A stretch of DNA of 64,000 bases from Paracidovorax wautersii (GTDB lineage Bacteria > Pseudomonadota > Gammaproteobacteria > Burkholderiales > Burkholderiaceae_C). Location of the stretch: assembly GCF_900113035.1 (NCBI RefSeq), contig NZ_FONX01000018.1, forward strand, positions 1 to 64,000, read 5' to 3'. A program made the translations under genes and the position numbers. The notes below the pieces were generated by a model. That model was not told where the DNA came from. It saw only the letters and a list, made by a program, of their open reading frames with translations, and did no database searches. Of the stretch, positions 49,362 through 58,316 are shown piece after piece (position 1 is the first letter of the stretch; the number at the start of each line of letters is the position of its first letter).

Positions 49362-50066
49362 TCAGCCCTGCGGCGCGCCCAGCAGCTGGCACAACCCCGT
49401 CAGGTCGGCCACCGTGGCCGGCTGGGGGCCGGCGTGCGGCCAGGGCTCGGCCTGACGGTTGATCCACACGGCCTGCATGCCGGCCTGCAGCGCGCCGTGC
49501 GCGTCCAGCAGCGCATCGTCGCCCACGTGCAGCACGGCGGCGGGCTCCACTTCCAGCCACTGCGCGGCGGCGTGGAAGATGCGCGCATCGGGTTTGGCGA
49601 TGCCGAATTCGCGTGCCTTGAGGCTGCCGCGGAAGTAATGGTCCAGGCCGATCACGTCCAGATGCGCGTTGCCGTTGCTGACAGCCAGCAGCGGATAGCG
49701 CGCCGCGAGGAAGTCCAGCGAGGCGATGGCGTCGTCGTAGAGATCCACGCGCTGGCGCTGGGCGAAGAACACCTCGAAGGCGCCGTCCGCCAGGGCTTCG
49801 TCCTCGCCGCAGCGCTGCAGCGCGGTGCGGATGCTCTCGCGCCGCAGCGCGCTCAGGTCGTGCGACCATTCCGGGTGGGCCTGCAGCACGCCGGAGCGGA
49901 TGGCCGCCGCCGCCTGCGCGTCGGCCAGCAGCGCGGCCGTGGCCGGCGCGCGCGGCTGCAGCCATTCGCGCAGCACCACTTCGGCCCGCCCGATGGCGGG
50001 CCAGACGGGCCAGAGAGTGTCGTCAAGATCCAGGGTGATTGCGCGGATGCGGGCGGTGTCGAGCAT
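49362..50066 (-). CDS. HAD-superfamily hydrolase
   Basis: The 234-aa protein shows all HAD motifs: I ITLDLDDTLWPV (nucleophile Asp), II LLAVSNGNA, III the Lys in EFGIAKPDARIF, IV HVGDDALLDAHGA. The cap is helical and short, resembling YjjG/phosphoglycolate-type phosphatases acting on small phosphate esters or nucleotides. The substrate is not predictable. It diverges from hemH with 49 bases between start codons. Confidence 0.87.
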   Translation of the reverse strand: MLDTARIRAITLDLDDTLWPVWPAIGRAEVVLREWLQPRAPATAALLADAQAAAAIRSGVLQAHPEWSHDLSALRRESIRTALQRCGEDEALADGAFEVFFAQRQRVDLYDDAIASLDFLAARYPLLAVSNGNAHLDVIGLDHYFRGSLKAREFGIAKPDARIFHAAAQWLEVEPAAVLHVGDDALLDAHGALQAGMQAVWINRQAEPWPHAGPQPATVADLTGLCQLLGAPQG

Positions 50067-50115
50067 GGTGGCCGAGAATAGCGCAACCGTTCAGGTGCCA
50101 CCTCTCCACACATCC

Positions 50116-51153
50116 ATGACCTCAGCCCCCGCAGCCCACGCAGACCGCACCTCCAACGCATCCCCCGCCCGCACCGCCGTGCTGCTGTGCAACCTGGGCA
50201 CGCCCGACGAGCCCACCGCGCCCGCGCTGCGCCGCTATCTAGCGCAGTTCCTGGGTGATCCGCGCGTGGTGGAGATCCCGCGCATCGCCTGGCTGCCCAT
50301 CCTGCACGGCATCATCCTGCGCGTGCGGCCGGCCAAGTCGGCCGCCAAGTACGCCAGCATCTGGACGCCCGACGGCTCGCCCCTGGCGGTGTGGACGCAG
50401 CGCCAGGCCACGCTGCTGCGCGGCTGGCTGGGCGAAGCGGGCCAGCGCGTCGTGGTGCGCCACGCCATGCGCTACGGCAAGCCCTCCATCGCATCGCAGC
50501 TGCAGGCCCTGCAGGACGAAGGCGTGGACCGGGTGCTGGTGCTGCCGCTCTACCCGCAGTATTCGGCCACCACCACGGCCAGCGTGGTGGACGACGTGAC
50601 CGACTGGGCGCGGCGCCAGCGGCGCTTTCCCGAGCTGCGCTTCGTCAACAGCTACCACGACCATCCGGCCTACATCGACGCGCTGGCGCAGAGCGTGCGC
50701 GCCCACTGGGCCCGCGAAGGCGGCCCGGCCGAGCAGCTGGTGATGAGCTTTCACGGTATCCCCGAGCGCAACGTGCGCCTGGGCGATCCCTACCAGGCCG
50801 AATGCCAGGCCACCGCCCGCCTGCTGGCCCAGGCGCTGAACCTGCAGCCCGACCAGTGGCGCCTGACCTTCCAGTCGCGCTTCGGCCCCGCGAAGTGGCT
50901 GGAGCCCTACACCGAGCCCACGCTCGTCGCCATGGCGCAGGCCGGCACGCGCCGCGTCGATGTGATGTGCCCGGGCTTCACGGGCGACTGCCTGGAGACG
51001 CTGGAAGAAATCAGCATGGAAGCGCGCGAGGCCTTCCTGCACGCCGGCGGGCAGGAGTTCCGCTACATCCCCTGCATGAACGACGGCGCGCCGTGGATCA
51101 CGGCGCTCAGCCAGATCGCGCAACAGCACATGGGGGGCTGGGAAACGCGCTGA
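50116..51153 (+). CDS. hemH: Ferrochelatase
   Basis: Ferrochelatase inserts Fe2+ into protoporphyrin IX, the last step of heme synthesis. The 345-aa protein has AVLLCNLGTPDEPTAPALRR at the N-terminus, the catalytic His in VMSFHGIPERNVRLGDPY, and the C-terminal CPGFTGDCLETLEEISMEA. The ATG at 50116 leaves a short Ala/Ser/Arg-rich extension before the conserved core. No Fur box is visible upstream, in contrast to the iron genes elsewhere in the window. Confidence 0.95.
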   Translation: MTSAPAAHADRTSNASPARTAVLLCNLGTPDEPTAPALRRYLAQFLGDPRVVEIPRIAWLPILHGIILRVRPAKSAAKYASIWTPDGSPLAVWTQRQATLLRGWLGEAGQRVVVRHAMRYGKPSIASQLQALQDEGVDRVLVLPLYPQYSATTTASVVDDVTDWARRQRRFPELRFVNSYHDHPAYIDALAQSVRAHWAREGGPAEQLVMSFHGIPERNVRLGDPYQAECQATARLLAQALNLQPDQWRLTFQSRFGPAKWLEPYTEPTLVAMAQAGTRRVDVMCPGFTGDCLETLEEISMEAREAFLHAGGQEFRYIPCMNDGAPWITALSQIAQQHMGGWETR

Positions 51154-51264
51154 TCGCGGCCGGCACGTTCCGGCAGCAGCGGGCGCACCCATAGCCCTCA
51201 CCCTGCGCACGGGAGGGCCGCGCCGGGCAGCAGCGCGGCTCGCGGCCCAGCCGCGCCGGCTCGC

Positions 51265-51672
51265 TCAGAGCCGGTTCAGGCGCCGCGCATTCGCCACGGC
51301 CTTGGCGCGCACCGGCGCCAGCCCCTTGCCCATCACCCCCATGGCGGCGGACTGCCATTGCGAGGCCAGCGCCCGCTGGCCCGCCAAACCGCCCTTGCTG
51401 CCCCAGGGCGTGAACCAGGCCCGCATCATCGCCATGCCCAGCGCAGGCCCCGACAGCATGGACTGCGTGACCATGGCCATCCAGGCCTCCGCGAAGGCGG
51501 TCTGCTTCTCCGACACCATGCGCGTGAACTCGCGCTGATCGCGCACCGAGGGCTGCGCACCGGCAGCCGCCATGCGGGTGAGGCGGTGGGCGATCACCTG
51601 CGGGGCGGCGACGGACAGCTCGGCACCCTGGCGCCACAGGTCGGCGGCTTGCTGTTGATTCTTGGGGGACAT
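51265..51672 (-). CDS. Phasin-like, polyhydroxyalkanoate granule-associated protein
   Basis: The 135-aa protein is alpha-helical and rich in Ala, Met and Gln, with RMVSEKQTAFAEAWMAMVTQ and a basic C-terminus (KAVANARRLNRL). The helix pattern resembles proteins annotated as granule-associated phasins in Comamonadaceae. No catalytic motif is present. No phaC or other PHA gene is in the window, so the call rests on resemblance alone. Confidence 0.6.
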   Translation of the reverse strand: MSPKNQQQAADLWRQGAELSVAAPQVIAHRLTRMAAAGAQPSVRDQREFTRMVSEKQTAFAEAWMAMVTQSMLSGPALGMAMMRAWFTPWGSKGGLAGQRALASQWQSAAMGVMGKGLAPVRAKAVANARRLNRL

Positions 51673-51792
51673 GGTGCACTCCTGGCCCCGCTGCGGGGCG
51701 GCATTCAGACAAAAGGAAGGATGAGAAGACTCCCTCCCATGGTGCGCCGCCAGGCGCGCTGCGCACGTAGTCTGGGGCCTCTTTCTTGATTA

Positions 51793-51826
51793 TTGATTGG
51801 CAATAATTCTCATTCATATCTACACT
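51793..51826 (+). promoter_or_regulatory. Fur box and promoter of the TonB receptor
   Basis: TTGGCAATAATTCTCATTCA (51797-51816) fits a Fur operator and overlaps a promoter: TTGGCA (51797-51802), 18 bases, TACACT (51821-51826). It is laid out like the promoter of RNA copy 2 (10277-10306). A leftward reading could also touch the phasin-like gene, which starts 120 bases away. Confidence 0.78.
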
Positions 51827-52014
51827 CGCATCCCGGCTGGCGCGCAGGCCTTTGCGCCCTGCGGCCATTGCCACTGCGGCGCTGCCTGCCCGATCGAACG
51901 GCTGCAAGCCCGCACGGTGCGGCCGCGGGGCGCCCATGCCCCAGCCACCCCACCCCGCACGCGTTCACGCGCTCGCGTGCTCCCTTTCATCCGCTATTCC
52001 AACGGCCCGTTTCC
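51827..52014 (+). other. Leader of the TonB receptor gene
   Basis: About 180 nt of GC-rich leader precede the ATG at 52015. No good ribosome site, open small gene or known riboswitch was recognised. Confidence 0.4.
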
Positions 52015-54213
52015 ATGCATCGCCTCACCCCTCTCGCCGCCGCTGCGCTGGTCGCCAGCCTGCCGCTGCACGCACAGACCACCGCCACGCCCGCCCCCAC
52101 CGAACTGCCCACCGTGAACGTGAGCGCCAGCGCCGACGCATCGGCCCAGGGCCTGTCGCCGGCCTATGCCGGCGGGCAGGTGGCGCGCGGCGGCCGCGCC
52201 GGCATTCTGGGCACGCGCGACAACATGGACACGCCGTTCTCCATCACCAGCTACACCAACGAGCTGATCCAGGACCGGCAGGCCCGCAGCGTGGGCGACG
52301 TGCTGCAGAACGACCCGACGGTGCGCGTGGCGCGGGGCTTCGGCAACTTCCAGGAGTCGTACTTCATCCGCGGCTTCATCCTGGGATCGGACGACGTGGC
52401 CTACAACGGCCTCTACAGCCTGCTGCCGCGCCAGTACATCGCCACCGAACTGTTCGAGCGGGTGGAGCTGCTGCGCGGCGCGTCGGCCTTCCTCACCGGC
52501 GCCAGCCCGAACGGCGGCGGCATCGGCGGCAACATCAACCTGCTGCCCAAGCGCGCGCCGAACGAGCCCCTGACGCGCGTCGGCACAAGCGTGGACAGCG
52601 GCGGCCAGATGGGCGTTTCCACCGACATCGCGCGGCGCTTCGGCCCCGACGGCAGCACCGGCATCCGGCTCAACGCGGCCTACCGCGGTGGCGACACCGC
52701 CGTCGATGACGAGAACGCCAAGCTCGGCCTGTTCGCCCTGGGCCTGGACTGGCGCAGCCGCGACGTGCGCCTCTCGGGCGACATCGGCTGGCAGGACAAC
52801 CAGCTCAAGCGCACCCGCACCAACGTGGCCTCGGCCAACGGCATTCCGGCCGCGCCCGATGCCTCGTCCAACTGGGCGCAGCCCTGGTCGTACTCCAACG
52901 AGCGCGACCTCTTTGGCACCCTGCGCGGGGAATGGGACATCACCGGCGACGTGACCGCCTGGGCCGCCTACGGCTTGCGGCGCAGCAAGGAGGCCAACTC
53001 GCTGGCCAACATCACCGTGAACAACGCCGCCACCGGCGCGGCCACCACCAGCCGCTTCGACAACGCCCGCAAGGACCAGGTGGACACGGGCGAACTCGGC
53101 CTGCGCGGCAAGCTGCGCACCGGCAGCGTGGGCCATGAATGGGTCGCCAGCTATTCCGCCTTCCGCCTCAAGAAGGACAACGCCTATGCGCTCAGCAGCG
53201 GCTTCACCCTGAACACCAACCTCTACAACCCCACGAGCTACGCGCAGACGCCGCTCACCTTCCTGGGCAACGACCTGGCCAACCCCGCCTACAACGGCGG
53301 CACCAAGCTGCGCAGCCTGGCGCTGGGCGACACGCTGTCGCTGCTGGACGGCCGGACGCTGCTCACCATCGGCGCACGGCACCAGACCATCGAGACCGAA
53401 TCCGTCACCTACCGCACGGTGTTCAACGGCGCCGTGACGGGCGCCGGCGGCGCCAGCACGGTCTATGAGAAAAGCCGGACCAGCCCGGTGCTCGGCGTGG
53501 TGTTCAAGGCCACTCCGCAGTGGTCGGTGTACGGCAACTACATCGAGGGGCTGGTGGCGGGCGACACCGCGCCCGCCACCTCCGGCGGCGTGGCCGTGTC
53601 CAACGCGGGCGAGCAGCTGTCGCCCTACGTCTCCAAGCAGAAGGAAATCGGCGTGAAGTTCGACGGCGGCCGCCTGGGCGGCAGCGTGGCCGTTTTCTCC
53701 ACCACCAAGCCGCGTTCGCTGATGGTGGGCTCGCGCTTCACCTCTGAAGGCGAGGACCGCCACCAGGGCGTCGAAGCCACCCTCTTCGGCGAGGCCGCGC
53801 GCGGCCTGCGCCTGCTGGGCGGCGCAACGTGGCTGGATGCCCAGCAGCGCCGCACCGGCAACGCCACCACCGACGGGCAGCGCGTGATCGGCGTGCCGCG
53901 CTTTCAGGCCACGGCCGGCGCGGAATGGGACGTGCCCGGCGTGCGGGGACTGGCGGTGGACGGCCGCCTGGTGCATACCGGCGCCAGCTACGCCAACGCC
54001 ACCAACACCCTGCGCGTGAGCGGCTGGACCCGGCTGGACCTGGGCATGCGCTACCTGACCGAATGGAACGGCCGGGCCCTGACCCTGCGCGCCCGCGTGG
54101 ACAACGTGGCCAACCGCAACTACTGGGCTTCCGTCGGCGGCTATCCCGGCTCCGGCTACCTGGTGCTGGGCGCGCCGCGCACCTTGGTGGTCAGCGCCAG
54201 CGTCGATTTCTGA
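52015..54213 (+). CDS. TonB-dependent siderophore receptor
   Basis: The 732-aa outer-membrane receptor has a signal peptide (LTPLAAAALVASLPLHAQ), a plug domain (about residues 60-190: DTPFSITSYTNELIQDRQAR, YFIRGF, ELLRGASAFLTGASPNGGGI) and a beta-barrel ending SASVDF with terminal Phe. The N-terminal signalling domain of FecA/FpvA-type receptors is absent. Members import ferric siderophores with energy from TonB-ExbBD; the ligand is not predictable. No siderophore synthesis genes are near, so it may use foreign siderophores. The Fur-box promoter 190 bases upstream predicts iron repression. Confidence 0.92.
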   Translation: MHRLTPLAAAALVASLPLHAQTTATPAPTELPTVNVSASADASAQGLSPAYAGGQVARGGRAGILGTRDNMDTPFSITSYTNELIQDRQARSVGDVLQNDPTVRVARGFGNFQESYFIRGFILGSDDVAYNGLYSLLPRQYIATELFERVELLRGASAFLTGASPNGGGIGGNINLLPKRAPNEPLTRVGTSVDSGGQMGVSTDIARRFGPDGSTGIRLNAAYRGGDTAVDDENAKLGLFALGLDWRSRDVRLSGDIGWQDNQLKRTRTNVASANGIPAAPDASSNWAQPWSYSNERDLFGTLRGEWDITGDVTAWAAYGLRRSKEANSLANITVNNAATGAATTSRFDNARKDQVDTGELGLRGKLRTGSVGHEWVASYSAFRLKKDNAYALSSGFTLNTNLYNPTSYAQTPLTFLGNDLANPAYNGGTKLRSLALGDTLSLLDGRTLLTIGARHQTIETESVTYRTVFNGAVTGAGGASTVYEKSRTSPVLGVVFKATPQWSVYGNYIEGLVAGDTAPATSGGVAVSNAGEQLSPYVSKQKEIGVKFDGGRLGGSVAVFSTTKPRSLMVGSRFTSEGEDRHQGVEATLFGEAARGLRLLGGATWLDAQQRRTGNATTDGQRVIGVPRFQATAGAEWDVPGVRGLAVDGRLVHTGASYANATNTLRVSGWTRLDLGMRYLTEWNGRALTLRARVDNVANRNYWASVGGYPGSGYLVLGAPRTLVVSASVDF

Positions 54214-54239
54214 CGTAGCCCCACAAGGTACACGCCAAT

Positions 54240-54270
54240 GCAAAACGCCCGGCCAGGCCGGGCGTTTTGC
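54240..54270. terminator. Bidirectional terminator between the TonB receptor and tctA
   Basis: A perfect 15-bp palindrome GCAAAACGCCCGGCC / GGCCGGGCGTTTTGC around a single A serves both convergent genes. Confidence 0.9.
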
Positions 54271-54301
54271 ATGCATCGAGCGCTCGGGCGCCGTGCTGCG
54301 C

Positions 54302-55822
54302 TCAGGCATCCATCTGCTGCAGCCGCAGCAGCTTGCGGCGCCCCAGGTGCTTGAGCACGCGCGGCACGATCAGCACGGCCAGCACGATCACCAGCAGCGC
54401 CAGCGACATGGGCCGCTGCAGGAACACCAGCCAGCTGCCTTCGCCGATGGAGATGGCGTTGCGCATCTGCGCCTCGGCCAGCGGGCCCAGGATCATGCCC
54501 ACCACCACCGGCGCGGTCGGGAAGTCGAAGCGCCGCATCAGCACGCCCAGCAGGCCGATGCCGTAGAGCAGGAACAGATCGAACGCGCTCTGGCGCATGC
54601 CATAGGCGCCCACCGTGGCGAAGATCAGGATGCCCGCGTAGAGCTGCGGCTTGGGCACCTTCAGCAGCTTGACCCACAGGCCCACCATGGGCAGGTTCAG
54701 CACCAGCAGCATGATGTTGCCGATGTAGAGCGAGGCGATCAGCGCCCACACCAGCGTGGCCGAAGTGGTGAAGAGCTGCGGCCCCGGGTTGATGCCGTAG
54801 TTCTGGAACGCGCCCAGCAGCACGGCCGTGGTGTTGCTGGTGGGAATGCCCAGCGTCAGCAGCGGGATCAGCGCGGCCGTCACCGTGGCGTTGTTGGCGG
54901 CCTCGGGGCCGGCCACGCCTTCGATGGCGCCCCGGGTGCCGAACTCGGCCCGGTCTTCGGGCTTGGCCAGCTTCTTCTCGGCGGCGTAGCTCAGGAAGGT
55001 CGGGATCTCCGTGCCGCCCGCCGGGATGCAGCCGAAGGGCGTGCCGATCAGCGTGCCGCGGATCCACGCGGGCACCGAACGCTTCCAGTCGCGCTGGGTC
55101 ATGTGGACGCGCCCCATGCGGTTCTGCGTATCGACCACGCGGCCTTCGTAGAGGGCGGCGTAGAGCACCTCGGCCACGGCGAAGAGGCCCACGGCCACCA
55201 GCACGATGTCGATGCCGTCCAGCAGCTCGGGCTGGCCCAGGGTGTAGCGGGCGGCGCCGGAGATCTGGTCCATGCCGATGCAGCCCAGCGCCAGGCCCAC
55301 GAACAGCGCCGTCATGCCGCGCACCGTGCTCTTGCCCAGCACCGCGCTCACGGTGGTGAAGGCCAGCACCATCAGCATGAAGTATTCGGGCGGGCCGAGC
55401 TTGACCGCGAAGTCGGCCACATAGGGCGCGAACAGCGTCACCACCACGGTGGCGATGGTGCCGGCGACGAACGAGCCGATGGCCGCGGTGGCCAGCGCCG
55501 CGCCGGCGCGGCCGCTCTTGGCCATCTTGTTGCCCTCCATGGCCGTGACCATGCTGGCCGTCTCTCCCGGCGTGTTCAGCAGGATGGAGGTGGTCGAGCC
55601 GCCGTACATGGCGCCGTAGTAGATGCCCGCGAAGAAGATCATGGAGGCCGTGACCTCCACCTTGGCCGTGATGGGCAGCAGCATGGCCACGGCCACCGCC
55701 GGGCCGATGCCGGGCAGCACGCCCACCGCCGTGCCCAGGGCGCAGCCCACCAGGGCCCACAGCAGGTTGACCGGCGTGGCGGCGGTGGCGAAGCCTGCCA
55801 GCAGTGCGTCGAAGATTTCCAT
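54302..55822 (-). CDS. tctA: Tripartite tricarboxylate transporter, large membrane subunit TctA
   Basis: The 506-aa protein has about 11-12 transmembrane helices and the TctA signatures [39 protein letters not shown] and [15 protein letters not shown]. With TctB it forms the membrane part of a secondary, cation-driven uptake system for tricarboxylates or related carboxylates. The ATG shares one base with the tctB stop (TGATG). The start at 55822 was chosen over a longer frame that runs through tctB. Confidence 0.94.
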   Translation of the reverse strand: MEIFDALLAGFATAATPVNLLWALVGCALGTAVGVLPGIGPAVAVAMLLPITAKVEVTASMIFFAGIYYGAMYGGSTTSILLNTPGETASMVTAMEGNKMAKSGRAGAALATAAIGSFVAGTIATVVVTLFAPYVADFAVKLGPPEYFMLMVLAFTTVSAVLGKSTVRGMTALFVGLALGCIGMDQISGAARYTLGQPELLDGIDIVLVAVGLFAVAEVLYAALYEGRVVDTQNRMGRVHMTQRDWKRSVPAWIRGTLIGTPFGCIPAGGTEIPTFLSYAAEKKLAKPEDRAEFGTRGAIEGVAGPEAANNATVTAALIPLLTLGIPTSNTTAVLLGAFQNYGINPGPQLFTTSATLVWALIASLYIGNIMLLVLNLPMVGLWVKLLKVPKPQLYAGILIFATVGAYGMRQSAFDLFLLYGIGLLGVLMRRFDFPTAPVVVGMILGPLAEAQMRNAISIGEGSWLVFLQRPMSLALLVIVLAVLIVPRVLKHLGRRKLLRLQQMDA

Positions 55823-56391
55823 CACAGCCACCCCGTGTTCGTCAGGCCCGGCAGGTTGATCGCCAGGAATTGCGTGAAGGCCCAGAAGACGGGCGCCGAA
55901 ATGAGCAGGCCCGTGAGCGCATCCACGCCCCAGGTGCGCAGGCTGGCGGCGGCCGGCTGGCCCGCGGCGCGGCGCAGGCCCTGCACCGCGAGCAGGTAGC
56001 AGAGCGTGCAGCTCAGGATGAAGCCCACCGTGGTGATGAGCGCCGCGTTCAGCAGCAGGCCGGCCGAGACCCAGGCGAAGGCGCCCTTGTCGGCCCGGGC
56101 CGCGCCGCCGCCGGCGTCCAGCTCGCGAAAGCCGCCGGAGAGCGCCTCCCACACCAGGAAGGCGCCGCACAGCGCCAGCACGCCCGACACCAGCCAGGGC
56201 AGGAAGTTGGGGCCGACGCCGCCATAGCCCGCATTGGCGGGAATGGCGAGTGCGCCCCAGGCCAGCGCGGCGGCCGCCACCAGCACGCCGGCGCCCACCA
56301 GCAGCTGCGCGCGCGTGGCGGGCACGTTGCCGGAGCCGGGCTCGGGCGGCGCATCGCCGGGTGCGGCGGCGGAAATCGAGTGTTCAGTCAT
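55822..56391 (-). CDS. tctB: Tripartite tricarboxylate transporter, small membrane subunit TctB
   Basis: The 189-aa protein has four predicted transmembrane helices (starting about residues 28, 62, 108 and 155) and a cytoplasmic N-terminal tail rich in Ala/Pro/Gly. Sequence is poorly conserved in this family; the call rests on topology, length and position between tctC and tctA. It is coupled to tctA and separated from tctC by a terminator-like hairpin. Confidence 0.88.
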   Translation of the reverse strand: MTEHSISAAAPGDAPPEPGSGNVPATRAQLLVGAGVLVAAAALAWGALAIPANAGYGGVGPNFLPWLVSGVLALCGAFLVWEALSGGFRELDAGGGAARADKGAFAWVSAGLLLNAALITTVGFILSCTLCYLLAVQGLRRAAGQPAAASLRTWGVDALTGLLISAPVFWAFTQFLAINLPGLTNTGWL

Positions 56392-56439
56392 GGAAAACCA
56401 CCCAGGGAAAAAAGTCGATGACGGGCAACGAAGGGGCCA

Positions 56440-56474
56440 AAGAAAAGCGCACCCGCCACCGGGGCGAATGCGCT
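56440..56474 (-). terminator. Partial terminator between tctC and tctB
   Basis: AGCGCA and TGCGCT enclose an inner GGCG/CGCC pairing, followed on the minus strand by ttttcttt. It would make tctC, the binding protein, more abundant than the membrane subunits. Confidence 0.65.
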
Positions 56475-56504
56475 CGTCTCAGGCCAGGCCGGGGCTGCGG
56501 CGGC

Positions 56505-57464
56505 TCAGACCATGCCGGCCTTGACCATGGTGGCGCGCAGGCTGGCGAATTCCGCATCGACGAAGGCGCCGAACTCGTCGCCGGCCAGCCAGGCGGGCGT
56601 CCAGTCGTTCTTCTCCATCGACTCCGCCCAGCTCTTGCTCTTGACCGCCTGGGCCACCATGTCGATCAGCGCCTTGCGCTGCACCGGGGTGATGCCGGGC
56701 GCGCCATAGACGCCGCGCCAGTTGCCGATCTCCACGTTGATGCCCTGCTCCTTGAGCGTGGGCACGGCCGAGCCCTTGAGCCGCTGGCCCGAGGTGACGG
56801 CCACCGGCACCATCTTCTTGGTGTTGATGTATTCGGCCATCTCGCTGTAGCCGCCGCCGCCGATGGTCACGTTGCCGCCCAGGATGGCGGCGATCGCCTC
56901 GCCGCCCCCACGGAAGGCCACGTAGTTGATCTTGGCCGGGTCCACACCCACCTCGCGGGCGATCATGGCCGCCGCGATGTGCTCGGTGGAGCCGCGCGAG
57001 CCGCCGCCCCACTTCACGCTGCCCGGGTCCTTCTTGAGCTGCGCGATCACCTCGGCCATCGACTTGTAGGGCGAGTTGGCGGGCAGCACGAAGACGTTGT
57101 ATTCGCTGGTCAGGCGCGCGATGGGCGTGGCCTGCGAGAGGTTCACCGGCGGCTTGCCGGTGATGATGCCGCCCAGCATCACGGCGCCCATCACCATCAG
57201 CGCGTTCGGGTCGCCCTTGGAGCCGTTGACGAACTGCGCCAGGCCGATGGCGCCGGCAGCGCCGCCCTTGTTGTCATACGTGACGGACGAGGCCACGCCC
57301 GCGTCCTGCAGCGCCTTGCCCAGGGCCCGGCCCGTGGTGTCCCAGCCGCCGCCGGGGTTGGCGGGCAGCATCATCTTGACGGAGGCGGCGGCGTGGGCCG
57401 ACAGCGGCAGCGCGCCGGTGGCGGCCAGGGCGGCCAATGACTTGAGGAAGGTATCGCGGCGCAT
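56505..57464 (-). CDS. tctC: Tripartite tricarboxylate transporter, substrate-binding protein TctC
   Basis: The 319-aa periplasmic protein has a signal peptide (MRRDTFLKSLAALAATGALP, cut near SAHA-A) and the TctC/Bug fold: MMLPANPGGGWDTTGRALGK, NKGGAAGAIGLAQFV, and GGGSRGSTEHIAAAM. Bug-type proteins bind citrate-like or other carboxylates. AAGGAG lies seven bases before the ATG at 57464, so a longer frame was rejected. It is the first gene of tctCBA and diverges from the regulators tctDE. Confidence 0.93.
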   Translation of the reverse strand: MRRDTFLKSLAALAATGALPLSAHAAASVKMMLPANPGGGWDTTGRALGKALQDAGVASSVTYDNKGGAAGAIGLAQFVNGSKGDPNALMVMGAVMLGGIITGKPPVNLSQATPIARLTSEYNVFVLPANSPYKSMAEVIAQLKKDPGSVKWGGGSRGSTEHIAAAMIAREVGVDPAKINYVAFRGGGEAIAAILGGNVTIGGGGYSEMAEYINTKKMVPVAVTSGQRLKGSAVPTLKEQGINVEIGNWRGVYGAPGITPVQRKALIDMVAQAVKSKSWAESMEKNDWTPAWLAGDEFGAFVDAEFASLRATMVKAGMV

Positions 57465-57632
57465 GGCATGTCTCCTTGGGATATGGGTGCCGTCCGGCAG
57501 GCTGCGATGGCCGTGCCGGAACTCGTTCTTGTGGCGGCGATGATGCGCGCCCATCCTGTCAAATGGCTGTCCGCAGACTCAGGGAAAACACCTGGGGTAG
57601 AGCCTTTCGCAGGCGGTGCTAAGGTTTCGCGC
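57465..57632. promoter_or_regulatory. Divergent tctC-tctD control region
   Basis: These 168 bases should hold the promoters of tctCBA and tctDE and the TctD binding sites. No clear direct repeat or box was identified by eye. Confidence 0.4.
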
Positions 57633-58316
57633 ATGCAATTGCTTCTCGTGGAAGACGACGCCGCCATGCAGGCCACGCTGCAGCGCTCGCTGGCGCGGCG
57701 CGGCATGGAAGTGACCGCCCTGGCCGACGGCCGCGCGGCCCTGGCCCAGTGGATCGCCCGCCCGCCCGACGCCATCGTGCTCGACCTCAGCCTGCCCGGC
57801 CTGGACGGCCTGCAGGTGCTGCAGCAGGCCCGCGCGCGCGGCCTGCGCACGCCCGTGCTGCTGCTCACGGCCCGCGGCACCGTGGGCGACCGGGTGCTGG
57901 GCCTGAACGCGGGCGCGGACGACTACCTGCCCAAGCCCTTCGATCTGGACGAGCTGGAGGCCCGCCTGCGCGCCCTGGTGCGCCGCAGCGGCGATGCGCC
58001 AGAAGCCCGATCGGCCGCCAGCGCAATCGTGCTGGGCGCCATACGCTATGAAAAAGAGAGCGGCGCGATCTACCGGGACGGCGAGGTGATGGAGTTCACC
58101 CCGCGCGAGCTGGCGCTGATGCACGCCCTGCTCGCCCAGCCGGGCCATGCCGTCACCAAGGAGCGGCTCTATGAACTGGTCTTCCCCGGCCAGCTCGACG
58201 TGCAGTACGAGGCCATCGAGGTCGTCGTCTATCGCCTGCGCAAGAAGCTCGCCGGCACCGGCCTCACGCTGATGACGCTGCGCGGCCTGGGCTATCTGCT
58301 GAAGGCCGACGCGTGA
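57633..58316 (+). CDS. tctD: Response regulator TctD-type
   Basis: The 227-aa OmpR-family regulator has a receiver domain (acidic pocket EDD at residues 7-9, phospho-acceptor Asp51 in AIVLDLSLPGLDG, and Lys in LPKPFDLDEL) and a winged-helix DNA-binding domain (about residues 125-225, ALLAQPGHAVTKERLYELVF). It probably activates the divergent tctCBA operon in response to tricarboxylates, as TctD does in Salmonella. It overlaps the kinase gene by four bases (GTGA). Confidence 0.92.
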   Translation: MQLLLVEDDAAMQATLQRSLARRGMEVTALADGRAALAQWIARPPDAIVLDLSLPGLDGLQVLQQARARGLRTPVLLLTARGTVGDRVLGLNAGADDYLPKPFDLDELEARLRALVRRSGDAPEARSAASAIVLGAIRYEKESGAIYRDGEVMEFTPRELALMHALLAQPGHAVTKERLYELVFPGQLDVQYEAIEVVVYRLRKKLAGTGLTLMTLRGLGYLLKADA

